Source: Phoronis australis (Eukaryota > Phoronida > Phoronidae). Taken from it: 46,262 nucleotides of DNA. The notes below the pieces were generated by a model that saw only the letters and a program-made list of their open reading frames with translations, was not told the DNA's origin and did not search any database. The stretch covers positions 211,640 to 257,901 of the forward strand of contig NMRA01000146.1 in assembly GCA_002633005.1 (NCBI GenBank), read 5' to 3'. The position numbers and the translations under genes were made by a program. Shown here one piece after another: positions 26,101 through 36,695 of the stretch (the first letter of the stretch is position 1; each line of letters begins with the position of its first letter).

Positions 26101-29100
26101 TAAGCCGCAGTGCCATATTCGTCCTGAAAAGAACGAGAAACACAAACGAAAAAACGTACGTGTCTACGCACATGAAGTTGCCTCGGTAGGAGAGGTCAGG
26201 TTTGGTACATGATAAGGGGTAGATGTGCCAAACAACACGTGCGCCAGGTGTTCGCCTCTGGTCCTCACCAACAACATAAATTAAAGAGAAGACTGCACAC
26301 AAAATCCCACTCAACAATTATGTTTTAATAGCGACTAAATAAATGTTTACATGACTTGATTTGGAGACAAATCCGCATAGCTGTTGAACGCGAGTTCCGC
26401 TGGGTGTGGGATTCAAACACCTTACCTGAGTACTGAACTCGCCGATCCAGAAGTGAACATCGTACGCCAGCTCCTCGGATTCTGGGTTGGGTTTATACGT
26501 CTGGAAGCAACAAATCACAGACACATTTTCAACACTACGCGAATTCAAAGCGACAGTAGTTTCCAATATAGACTCAATTGTTGGGTAAAAGCTGATGTAT
26601 CCATACAATCAGTGCTGGATGTCACCCCAAGACTTTCCAGCAGAAGAAACAACACACGGGAGAGGTCGCCTCGCTCACGGCGAAATTCTTCTTCAGTAGC
26701 GTTAGCATGATTGAGGTGAACTTAACGCTATACACTGTCTTCAGGAATCCCTAGTTTTCCATATTTACTAAGTTCGCAAAAAGTCGCACAACTGATACCA
26801 AATTTTTCTTGTCATGTCAAGATGAAACAAAAACGATTTTGGACAAACTCGTGTAATTACCATTGAGGGCGTGAATGCGCACTTCTTGCGAACAAGGTTG
26901 TAGCGGCTAGCACTGAGAGCAGGTCTTATTCTAGCACAAGTGTCTGACTGCTGACGACAGTCAGTTTCGAGAGGATGGAAAAGGTTAGTATTGGGTAGTG
27001 TTCAAGTACCCTTTTTACGCGACAAACGATAGACTCCTAATAGTGAAGAAATGATGCACAATCATGAACCTCATGACAACACAGCAAAATCACGTCTACT
27101 TTCAATCTCAAACCTACATAGTGTATGTAACTCACGTTCAGGATTATGTAGGAGTCTCCAGAGTAAAATCGGCCATAGTCTTCTTCCGGCCAGTCGACAA
27201 TTTTGAATTTCTAAAACAGAATTGTGACCATTTTACTGTCACAAACATCAGAATACCTGTTCTGGCGCAGTGTCAGCGAACAATCGAGAGAAACACAGGT
27301 GATTCTACGTACAGCCTAATTCTTTTATTCGTGTGCCGTCAGTACATAGACAAACCCGTAAACTGAAATAAACAAAACCCTGAGTCACTACTACGAAATA
27401 TAATACAAGCACAGGCAGTGACAATATATACAAAACCGTTATTTACATCAACGAAGAAAATGTACAAGTAACGAAATGGCTACATCAGATAAACTGAATC
27501 TTATATGAAAATACTATATACAAAAACGAACCTAATTCATACACAATTCTGCCGTGATACCGCGACGCAAACTAGACACCAAGTCACGCTAAACCATTAC
27601 AATAATATGAGCTAGAAACAGACTGGTTTGTGAATTGCAATCTCAAGGTCGCAGCGAACAACGCCCAAACCCTCGACACGAACCACGATGGACGAAATAC
27701 GGCAAAGTAAATAAAGCGAAAATACTGAAACTACACGGGACACGAGAAAATGCATTGCACAAACCAGAATATAACGATAAGCAAAAGAACACTACTTACA
27801 TCATGAAAACCCTGCAATCTCGACGATGAAACCAATGAGATGCATACACTGCACACAGATACGAAATACGAAATACGAATGAATGGAACTGGCGGGTAAA
27901 ACGCTTTTAAATGTCAGTACCACGTGACAAGTTCACAATCTGGGGGGTACTTGAAAATGAGTACAACAGGAACAATACCTAATATACACAGGCAATATGA
28001 ATGATTGCGTCTGCAGTAACAATACCCAATGCCATGTACAAACCGACATAAGGTGAACAATAACGACAAGGCAAGCTACACGGACAGTCTCAAATCAGAA
28101 TGGCTTTTATTTAGAAAACTGCAACTGCATTTTGCTGAAGTTACTTGCAACTGCCGAAAATGTTTTTCGAGACTTGACGCAAGTCCAGTTCTTGGGTACA
28201 AGCAATGTGGCTGTCAGAGTGACCAGAAATCAAGATATGTTTTTACTCGAGGTCAAGCTTGGTATTATTTCTGGCATTTTCTATTGTACTTTTGTGCGAA
28301 AACACAGAGCTACAATCTCGAATAAAAACTCAAAATGATGAGTAAAAATTCGAAATTTCGAGTTCAGACTCGAACTTATAGCATTAACGCTGGGGTCATC
28401 AAGTACATGCCATGATTAGAAAGTCATTCGCGTAACTCATAATGTAACGACTCGTGCCCAAACTAAGGCTCTTATCACGAGTTCGCACAAAGGGTTGAGC
28501 GGACATTGTCAAGACTATTTTTGAGTTCAATTTCGAGCACCAAGATTAGATCATGGATCCAGGTGTTGGATTAAAGATGCATGATCTCATTAAATTGTGA
28601 ATATGCGATTGAAGTACTCATTTACAAACAACCCCGGGTCCGTCAGTGTGCCGGAAACCATCCAAGAACCAGTTATCATTACAATCTCGCAAATGTCTCG
28701 TTTTGCGAGACTATTTTTACGTAAACTGGTATGATACTTCATCATGGCGGACGAAGATCCGATGATGGCCAAGAGAACAAATTAGACGTGCAATTTCATT
28801 TTGCCGTCACCTTGGACAATAATCAACATTAAGCTACTTTGGGTCTCTGGCAGTGCAAATTCTAGGTATTTGCACACACTTCTCGTCCACATTCCCGAGG
28901 ACGACACCAGAATCCCTGAGAAACCCCCTGAGCATTGCCCTTACCCTTAAAAAGCAGAGTTTTAATTATTTGTTTATTTCATTATCGAATGACGATTGTG
29001 CAATATTTAGAATTGCTAGGATTTTTGATATGTTCACATTCGTTTTCAAGTTTATTAAGTGTGCAGTTTTCTTTAAAACCCTAAGTCGTCTACACATTGT

Positions 29101-30936
29101 TTCTTTTCTTGAGTGTACTTGTACACAATTCTCCGGGAAGTCACTAGGTGACGCTTGTTTCAAATTTAAATATTCATGGCTTTACTTAGACACATAGTCT
29201 TTCAAACCGAAACCAACTTGAGATAGGCATACAAAAGTTGACTCTAGCGCCGAGGGATTACCGTTACAGTATACATGTATGGGTAAAACGCAGGTACATT
29301 AATTAATTGTGTACGAAAAGAAATGCACCAAACAAAACCAGCCTCCCAGTAAGGCTAGGACCTCGCTAAAAAGCAAGACTTCGCGAGATTACGTGAGATA
29401 TTGCCGTGCATTTTAAATGAGAACACGTGACTTTGACTAGGTTTTAGCTAAGTCCTAGCGTAGGTCCTAGCGTCTACTGAACGCACGCCAGGTCACTACA
29501 GTGAGTGTAACAGAACTTACCACAACGCGCCATATCCTTAAGCCGGGTTTTTGGCCAGAGCCCTGCCAAGCCTCCTCGGTCTCCGCGGATTCCTCTGCAC
29601 GGAAACATGAATTCGAATAAACAATGAATACAACAAGACCAAAGCCAAAGGTTGACATTTGCCCTCATTGTGCATGGTGTACGCAGATACCAAAGGTGTT
29701 CTTTGTTCAAGGATTTACAAGCATTTTGACATCACAAGTGACATAAAAATTGAATCTACAGGCCGCTGTGGATAGCCATCTGAAAACTGACACAAGCAAC
29801 CCGGGTAGATACTGACGCAGGACGCACGCCGGCCAGAGGTGACCCCAAAATGATTTTGTTCTCATCTCATGTAGTAAACCATGCGCGCACCCAGGGGGGA
29901 GGGCTCGGGGGGGGCTCAAATGAGCCCCCCATTTGGTGAAGTGGGCAAGAAGGTCCGCCTCAGAGAAACAAAAAGTCCGAGGAAATGAGATAAAAGTCCA
30001 CTAAAAAGGCACAGACGCACAGTTTACAGTGCTGAAGGTGGTATCCCGTTTTTTTTAGTCCTCCAGCTTTTTTGTTAGCGCAAAAGGCCCACTTGGTCAG
30101 AAATTCGAGCGCCAACAAACTAAAGGCTGGGTGCGCGCATCTAAACTGAGCATGCGTAGCAAGTGCTAAGTTTTATAGGCATCACTGGCCCGGGGTAGTC
30201 TACAATGTGTTTTACAATTGTGAGTCACAGCTCATTAGGTAATAAATCATATTATATTATTTTACAATAGTCTGCAATGAGAACAGCTTCCCAAAATAAC
30301 CCTTGAAGCCAGGAAGACAAAATGACAGTGAACTAAAATATACATGTAGGTGCAAACTAAAGTAAATAACGACACGACAGTTTCCGATCAAAGTTTTCGA
30401 AGCCAGGTGACTGGCTGAAAGCGACACCTCGTGGTACTTCATCCACGGTACTCACTCTTGATGTTCTTTTCCAAGTCAGACCCAAACAGTGCTAAGTTGC
30501 TGTCTTTCCAGTCGTATTTCTTAGCCTTTCTTAATCCTGGAATAAAAGTAAGTGATTCAGAATACCGTAACTAAAACACACAGATAACCTGATTGGGACA
30601 CGCTGTCACGCTCAAAGCCAACAGCATAGTAAAATGATCCCGAACTAAGTAATACGGGGAAGGATAAAATTTTAATTTTCTAGTATTATATGTTTTAAGG
30701 GCGACTACTGCAATTAAAGTAAAATAAATTGATCGAAAAATAAGTTTGAGAGCATACGTGCGAAGCGGTTGACTATTAAACCGCATGTAAGTATGTCTGT
30801 ATCTAATAGCAATTCCCTGGTTTGTACAGTTCGGAGATGCTGGCAATTGAGCTAGTAGAAATTACTATGCTATTTACGGCCAAACTTGCGACGACGACAA
30901 TACTCGACACAGGAATGCACGACACTTACCCGACAT
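17145..30936 (-). CDS. Gelsolin/severin-like actin-binding protein, three repeats, complete
   Basis: Thirteen coding exons per transcript, minus strand: 30936-30930, 30536-30456, 29594-29521, 27210-27136, 26500-26426, then 6A 26123-25996 or 6B 24629-24502, then 22432-22324, 21887-21777, 21212-21126, 20599-20502, 18927-18855, 18087-17992 and 17219-17145 (TAA). All have GT donors and AG acceptors, and every phase fits, giving 362 residues. Repeat 1 spans about 45-165 ([56 protein letters not shown]). Repeat 2 spans about 170-275 ([27 protein letters not shown]). Repeat 3 spans about 285-362 ([29 protein letters not shown]). An acidic linker ([18 protein letters not shown]) precedes repeat 3. 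The length suits severin, fragmin or annelid gelsolin-like proteins, which sever and cap actin filaments with calcium. No signal peptide was seen, so it is cytosolic. The start exon gives only ATG TCG G before GTAAGT, with A at -3; a longer 5' UTR exon is possible. Confidence 0.93.
17355..17444 (+). repeat. 15-bp minisatellite, six copies
   Basis: The unit ATTGTATATTACATT is repeated six times head to tail with one substitution (copy 2 has C for T). It lies in the last intron of the gelsolin-like gene, about 135 bp upstream, in transcript order, of the terminal exon. Confidence 0.95.
19048..19186. mobile_element. CGTTCAGTA-type inverted-repeat element (139 bp)
   Basis: The ends CGTTCAGTAACGGTAGGAC and GTCCTAGCGTTACTGAACG are inverted repeats with one mismatch. 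The interior carries AAGTCACATGTTCTCATTT and CACGTAATCTCGCGAAG, shared with other copies. It lies in an intron of the gelsolin-like gene, in the opposite orientation to the copies at 29343 and 43794. Confidence 0.85.
19255..19309. repeat. Compact hairpin with 27-bp arms
   Basis: The left arm CGCACTGAAAACCACTGTCT and onward pairs with the right arm, 25 of 27 positions matching, around a single-base centre. It lies in an intron of the gelsolin-like gene. It may be a miniature element or a deletion product of one; a small-RNA precursor is possible but unsupported. Confidence 0.8.
20117..20218. mobile_element. Short element with GTAGACGC ends (about 100 bp)
   Basis: CGTAGACGCAAGAG on the left and CTCGCGTCTACG on the right are imperfect inverted repeats. 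Related motifs (GTAGACGCAAGAACCTCGCG at 32371-32390, and GTAGAAGGTTCTTGCGAG at 5353-5370) suggest a family related to, but distinct from, the CGTTCAGTA elements. Confidence 0.5.
22433..24501. other. Large intron after exon 6B
   Basis: This 2-kb intron lies between 6B and the following exon. No third copy of exon 6 was found. One short acidic open stretch on the minus strand (about 23770-23680, [12 protein letters not shown]) lacks good splice sites and a family match. Otherwise nothing was recognised. Confidence 0.55.
24502..24629 (-). CDS. Gelsolin-like gene, alternative exon 6B
   Basis: This exon has the same 128-nt length and phases as 6[18 protein letters not shown], then [10 protein letters not shown], then [17 protein letters not shown] plus the A of the next exon makes Glu. 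The acceptor has a poor pyrimidine tract (ACTCATTGTGTAG); the donor GA|GTGAGT is strong on the intron side. Of 42 residues, 31 equal 6A. The frame is intact with mostly conservative differences, so it is not a decayed copy. It lies about 1.4 kb downstream of 6A in transcript order. Confidence 0.9.
25996..26123 (-). CDS. Gelsolin-like gene, alternative exon 6A
   Basis: This 128-nt exon encodes residues 105-146 in repeat 1: [17 protein letters not shown], then [10 protein letters not shown], then [15 protein letters not shown]. It begins at phase 0 and ends at phase 2; AG plus the A of the next exon makes Arg. The acceptor follows a strong pyrimidine tract (TTTCTCGTTCTTTTCAG). The donor, AG|GTACTC, is weak on its intron side. 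Its [11 protein letters not shown] stretch is closer than 6B to vertebrate gelsolin repeat 1 as I remember it. Confidence 0.92.
27211..29520. other. Large intron near the 5' end of the gelsolin-like gene
   Basis: This 2.3-kb intron contains the element at 29343-29483 close to its 5' splice site. The open frames inside show no recognisable domain, and none gives phase-matched exons. Confidence 0.55.
29343..29483. mobile_element. CGTTCAGTA-type inverted-repeat element (about 140 bp)
   Basis: The right end TAGGTCCTAGCGTCTACTGA is complete. The left end is slightly decayed (CCAGTAAGGCTAGGACCT). The interior GCTAAAAAGCAAGACTTCGC and GAGAACACGTGACTTTGACT is nearly identical to the copy at 43794-43923. 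It ends 38 bp from the donor of the third exon of the gelsolin-like gene. Confidence 0.85.
29880..30140. mobile_element. Short element with GCGCGCACCCAG ends, copy 1
   Basis: ATGCGCGCACCCAG at the left pairs with CTGGGTGCGCGCAT at the right. A stretch of about 69 bp (29938-30006, starting AAGTGGGCAAGAAGGTCCGC) is nearly identical, in reverse, to 32262-32330 of copy 2. It lies in the intron after exon 2 of the gelsolin-like gene. Confidence 0.85.
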
Positions 30937-32085
30937 TATGGCTTGGCTCTTGGTCTACGGCTTATCAACAACGGACAACTGAAACGCAGAAAAAACACGA
31001 TGATATAGGCGATGTGGGTTTACTGAGACGAGCACATACGCAACAGACATCTCAATTCACATGTGGCAGGCTACTCAAACTAATTTGTATTTTCATCAGC
31101 AGAAATAGGTCAGTGCTCCCATTCGAAATCGCAGCGTGTTGGAACGTGCTGTGTTGAATACCAAGTTCGTTCTAAAACGAAATGCTTGCGGAAGGACGTT
31201 CAATATTATCAAGATATGAGCACATACTAGCTAGTTAATTCGCAACAGGACGCCGGCGCCTAAAATACCAACTAAGCATAAACTGGATGATTTCACTGTC
31301 AAAACAAACCTGCAGCATTCAAGCGCCAGGAATACAAATTCATAACCAAGCGTCATTTCTGATATTTCTTCGCTCTTTAGGTGACACTAATCAGGTTTTC
31401 CTCGTTCCTGCCTTCCCAGGCAGAGTAAACTATGGGAAATTTGTTTTTATGTTCTACAACAAAACCACACGCGGGGACTGACCATGCATAAAGCATACCT
31501 ACAGTCTAAAACTGCATCCACGAGTGCGTTTCTATTGTTTTAATGGACATGGCAAACCAAGACTGTCATGCCAAAAAAGAGCAAAACAGACAAAATCAGT
31601 TTTCAACCAAAAACCACGACTCGCATGCGACTACAATAGGCACCAGTAAACAATGCACTCGGAAGGCAAAAACACCCCAGATTACAAAACTTGGGCAGAC
31701 CATTGGTGTTAAGTAGACATTTTTCACTCCAATAGTCTGAAGGGTACCTAAACTTCTAGCTATAACTTTCTTGCCGCTAGGACGTAGTACTCAAGAGTGT
31801 CTGTCTACAAACACCTCGGTTACCAGATAAGTAGACCAAGGGGGTACCAAATTGCCCTTTTTCAAAAACTAATCATATCTCATTCGTAGCTAGTACACTT
31901 AAAGTAAATCTCGAAATGACCAGCCAATACAGCAGGTGCCAATTTTTTATGAAGTTGAGGGGGTAAGACCGTGGCTCAAAGAAGTATTTGGGTTTCAACG
32001 AAGACAATTCTGCAATGATTCCTCTTATTGGGTTGCTTTGAAATTGTTTATACTCGTAGAGCAAACGTCATCAGTACTCGTAAAC
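30937..32085. promoter_or_regulatory. Probable promoter and 5' UTR region of the gelsolin-like gene
   Basis: The position, directly upstream of the start codon at 30936 on the minus strand, is the only evidence. No TATA box or initiator could be identified with confidence. The start site, and any upstream non-coding exon, cannot be placed by eye. Confidence 0.3.
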
Positions 32086-32371
32086 CATGCGCGCACCCAG
32101 CCTTCAATATGGGGGGGGGGCTCGAATAGCTGGCGGTGTGGAAAAATAGTCGGTTAACTAAAAAAAATTATCGAATTCCTGGCGGTGTGGAAAAGTAGTC
32201 GGTTAACTAAAAAACAGTACCACGATCGGAGCCGCACGTCCTGTGAAATGTGCGTTTGCATATTTTTAGTGGACTTTTATCTCGTTTTCTCGGGCTTTTT
32301 GTTTTTCTGAGGCGGACCTTTTTGCCCACTTCGCCAAATGTTCGAGCCCCCCACCCCTGGGTGCGCGCATG
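32086..32371. mobile_element. Short element with GCGCGCACCCAG ends, copy 2 (inverted)
   Basis: CATGCGCGCACCCAG and CTGGGTGCGCGCATG form exact inverted ends. It is homologous to copy 1 but inverted, about 2.2 kb away. A GGCGGTGTGG...GTCGGTTAACTAAAAA block occurs twice, about 47 bp apart (32131-32163 and 32178-32212), an internal tandem duplication. It lies about 1.2 kb upstream of the gelsolin-like start codon. Confidence 0.85.
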
Positions 32372-33214
32372 TAGACGCAAGAACCTCGCGAGTAAAGCTG
32401 GTGTGATTATGCGTTTCGCTTGTAATGAAAGGTGATAATTCACAAAGATTTACATGGTCTTCCTTTTTCGTCAGTGTGTTGTGTTTACGGATTTGACATT
32501 TGAACGACGTTAAAAATACCAAAGCCTGTGACGTCGCGTACTGATTTCACAAGATATCGCCTATTCGACCGAGAATTCCAGCTAACTTGATAAGTCATCG
32601 CACAGTGGTCGGACCCTCTCTACTGGGACACTCAAGTAAGGGACACACAAGCATTGCGCGCAGATCGTTGTGCAGTAACTTGCATAAAATCAACAGGAAT
32701 CGTATAGCGGTGCGATTTTTTATAACCTACATTTCAGCAAGGATCGATATTCGATATCAGACTGACAAGTAAACAGGTGTATTATAAATTACGACATGTG
32801 AGTCAGACGGATGTTTGTTCGGGCGGAGCATGTGTGCATTTTACTTAATGAAAACCGATAACGTGTTATAGTTGCCATAAACTAGGCAACTTTACACTGG
32901 GAGGACTCGTTAGTTTTCTGGATCGTCACAGAGTTGTGACTCACAGTGGTGTTCGCTGCTTTTCTCTTCTTTGGCTGCTACGGACACCAAACTGTTTTTA
33001 CAACCTATTAAACATGTATGCGCGTCAGTTGCCGCTCGACCATCATGTACAAATTTGTACATGTTTAATAATGAAACAGTCGCCTCGACAGACTGTGCCA
33101 CAATGGCATTCAGTTGATGGGATAATGTTTAGATTCAAATTAAACCTGCCTGTTTGGGGCTCGGAATTGGGCAGTGCCTGCAATTGCGTCAATCAATCTG
33201 AGTCACGAAAATGT

Positions 33215-33306
33215 CAACCTCGTCCCCAAGCATCAAGATGACGCTGATCAGTTTACTCAAATGGTTAAACCGATCAGCGCCATTCTGAGGCTTGGGAACG
33301 AGGTTG
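33215..33306. repeat. Inverted repeat with CAACCTCGT ends (92 bp)
   Basis: CAACCTCGTCCCCAAGCATC pairs with the right end AGGCTTGGGAACGAGGTTG. An inner pair CGCTGATC/GATCAGCG flanks a short loop. It looks like a small palindromic element. Confidence 0.75.
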
Positions 33307-33404
33307 GGAAAAAGCCAATTTTATCCGAAAAATTATGTTCGTGAGAGCATTTTTTTAACGAAATTATACCAAACCATCCGAATTACATGTCGAATAGGGT
33401 CGAG

Positions 33405-33535
33405 TTCAATAACCGCGACGAGAAAATATAGCCCAAATCACGTCCTCTCATTCAAAATACACGGTATTATCTGGTAGAATCGCACGAGATGTTGGTTTTC
33501 TAGCGAGCCTCTAGTATTATTTAACTCGACCCAGG
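33405..33535. mobile_element. Decayed CGTTCAGTA-type element
   Basis: AATCACGT-CTCTCATTCAAAATACACGG and GTTGGTTTTCTAGCGAGCCT match the family interior in the orientation of the 19048 copy, with many substitutions. The ends are not clear. Confidence 0.55.
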
Positions 33536-34126
33536 TCTACATTTCGTACATGTAGATCTAAGACAAACCCTTAGTACCTGAGGCTAGAAATCTTTCCTTA
33601 GCTTCTGGACACCGGCCGGAAACAGTGGATTTCATCCCAACTCAACATCCCGAAATTACCGACACTTTCAGAGACCGACATTATGTTATGGTGAAGAAGT
33701 AAGTTCCCGAATGTAATCGCAAAACACTCGAGTGATTTTGCCAGCATATCCAACAAAAGATGGGGCCTTACTTAGGACCAGAGAGGGTCAAAGGTCAAGA
33801 CACACACGGCGACTTTTATCTACGTGGACAGGAATCAATTTGAAATAAGACTATCGTAAGTTGACAATGAAATTATATGTTACCAAGGGTAATAAACATT
33901 TTCAGATCAAAACGACAGTTTTGCTGACGTACGGTTAGAGGGTCTCCTCCTTTCTGCCAACTGAAGGCGGTTGCACAAACCCGCCTACCTATAAAAAATT
34001 GATTTTCATTCAGACAACTTAACCGTAGTGAAATCGTTCTCAAACTGTTGCTTATTCAAATTATAAGTGATTTCTTCTTGGACATTTTTGTCATTTTGGG
34101 ATTGTTTCAGACCTGGCGCTGACGGG

Positions 34127-34270
34127 GCCCGTTTCAACAAACTAACATTCAGTTAGTTGATTGGTGTCTCAATTTCCAAATTTTGAAACTTACAGATCTG
34201 GTGGTTAAAATTAAGACACAATGCACGTCGAAAACTTAAGTCAGACTTAGAATCTCTTTTTTGAAACGGA
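34127..34270. mobile_element. Short element with CCCGTTTCAA-type ends
   Basis: GGGCCCGTTTCAACAAAC on the left and TCTTTTTTGAAACGG on the right are imperfect inverted ends. This ending style is common in animal miniature elements. Few interior details support it, so the boundaries are approximate. Confidence 0.5.
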
Positions 34271-34279
34271 TTTGAGACA

Positions 34280-36595
34280 AACTTAAATTGTAACTTAACA
34301 TTGGCTGAAATTTTGCCAAGTCAGTTTTCTTGGAATGGGTACCATTTCTCTAGTGGCTGGTCCGGCGTGTCAGTTTATGTGAACAGCATTGTGCCAAGCA
34401 CTAAGTACTGTTTTTTTTCAAGACCGGAAACCAATTCGCAACTTGGTTTGAAACAAGTTAACAATAAATTTAATAGCGGTAAATGGTCCAATTTTAGTGT
34501 GACCGAACGCGGTCTCAGAGCAGCCGCTTAACGCCACAAGAAGTACAGTCTGTCCAATACTTTACAAAGGTGACTAACACCAAAGATTTGACAAATGTTG
34601 GTCAACCAGACAACAAGATTAGGACTAGGAATGACACCGTGGATGGTACACTAGGTTAGACTTCACACTTCACCCAAACAAGAACAGTGACAATGACACG
34701 ACATTCATGCTATAGACATGTGAATTCTGTGCTGTTTAAACTATACCTGAAGGCATAAAGCTATACATCAACACTTGACAATAAGGCACACTGGGAATTT
34801 GTGAGTTCTCAAATTGGCCAAGGGAATTGGGGCAAAATAAGCACTTCACAAAAGATCTTTAGTCCAGCACGCGAAAACTTGCATCAGATGAATACCGCTT
34901 TGCAGTAAGGACTACCGCAGACGAATTGCTACGAGCTGAGCTGCGTGGCTCGAGTAAAATTAACCTCAGGTGATTGTTACCCGCACACAGTGAGGCACGA
35001 TGATCAATGGCCTACAAACTACACAGCGGTGCAACTAATGTACACGCGGTTATTATGAGCCAGCGAGAATGATTTGTTAACGCCAGGTGATGCAATAAGT
35101 AATTGTAACCTCGCCCGCATGCGCATGTTGTAAAGATTCACGGTGGCCACATGAACGAAATCAAATAAGCGCAATTTTCATCTAACCGCCTTACGAGGGA
35201 ATTTCTACACGATTCAAACTACCACAAGAGAACTAATTGATATTCGAAGAGAGTATCTCTCCGTCTGCGATGACTTTTACACGTTAACAACATGACGCCA
35301 TCGTAACAAAAGACCACATGGCTTCCTATTTTGCAAAAAATGCTCGAATGGAACGAAATATTGGATCAATTTCGAATATTCCGCCGTGTTCACTTTTGTG
35401 CTTCAGGGGTGGAAAACACATTATTCTTGGACACTGAGTTGATGAATTTCAGGTGGACGTTCCTCTTGACCGATACAACTACCATTCTACGCCAATGTCT
35501 CAGTTAAAACTCAGCAGTCATGCACAGCGTGGGTGAAGAGTCAAGGCTCTCATTTGTCTTGATCAATAACCGAAATCCCATCTCGCAAAAAACAACGCAT
35601 TTCGGTAGGTGGCGTAATTGCAACTTACAGGAACGAGGCTGCGGAAAGGAAACGGATAAAATGTGTTTATTGTAATCGACTTAGTTTCAAGACTTTTAAG
35701 AATGGCTGCATAGAATGTTCAGTTCATTATCACTATAATTGGTGTCGGATCCAGAATGTCGTAAGGGGACAACCACAATGTAGGTAGCAAAACCAAAGGT
35801 TCAGCGTTTGCCCTAAACTGCATGCCGGTAGCGTTTCCATTTTCTGTCACGTCCATTGTGGAAGAGGGACACTAGAAAGGCGGGCCAATTTGAAGTTAAA
35901 ATGTTATTAAAGCAAAAAACATTACGGCTGCGGTAGTCAGGACTCAGGAGACGACTGCAACTACGGAATAAATGTGCTGCTAAAAGCAAAAAAAAACACA
36001 CACTTCTGTGGGTGACCAAAGAATACTATTGCTGACGGGATATATTTGGATAGACACTGTAAACACAGACCAATTTGTAAGTCTGAAAATGAATACTGTC
36101 ACGAGTTAGCATTTTGCTGCAGATGAAGGGCTGGATTGGACGCCGGCACTAACGCAACCTTGCAGAGGCGCATGAACAACCATTATATCAAAAGAATTTA
36201 TTTATACCAAAGGGGCACATTCGCTAAACAGAATTCAAACAGAAATATTAAAAGATAAAAAAGCACCACCAGTTCGCTTAAATAACAGTGTAAGCCAACA
36301 TTTCGTCAGTCGCATCCTATTGGAACTGCTACCTACTAAGCAACCCCCCCCCCGAATCTATGGCTAGGCCTACTGCTCAAGATTCCGAGTCCATGCAGCA
36401 GGAAAGCATACAGTTCCCCCGCGATCAGTGTCCAGGCTGCCTACATAACACGCACTTGAATGCCAACCCGGATGCTACATTCAAATTCACGCAGGCCGGA
36501 CACCGAAATCCGGACGGAAACCGATTCCCAGCACATCGGGGTTGGATACAGTTCAGTAGCTGTCTCGCGACTATAAAAATTTAGCCAAACTCAAG
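34280..36595. other. Intergenic stretch without a recognised gene
   Basis: Open frames here are short and match no family. A poly-C tract is near 36342-36352. No RNA gene was recognised. Confidence 0.5.
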
Positions 36596-36597
36596 TC

Positions 36598-36695
36598 AGT
36601 TAAAATACACGACAAGAATGCTCCACGTAATCTCCCGAAGTATGCCTTTTAGCGAGGTCCCAGCGTACAATGTAGGTCTTAGGGTTATTGAACTC
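36598..36695. mobile_element. Partial CGTTCAGTA-type element
   Basis: AAAATACACGACAAGAATGC, CCACGTAATCTCCCGAAGTA and TTTTAGCGAGGTCCCAGCGT match one half of the family in order. The other end is missing. Confidence 0.6.

Noticed and set aside
27064-27366. Plus-strand 100-codon open frame.
   Set aside because: It is the shadow of the minus-strand gelsolin exon at 27136-27210.
36360-36584. Plus-strand 74-codon frame with HRNPDGNRFPAHRG.
   Set aside because: No family match and no convincing splice sites; it lies in a repeat-rich intergenic stretch and could be chance.
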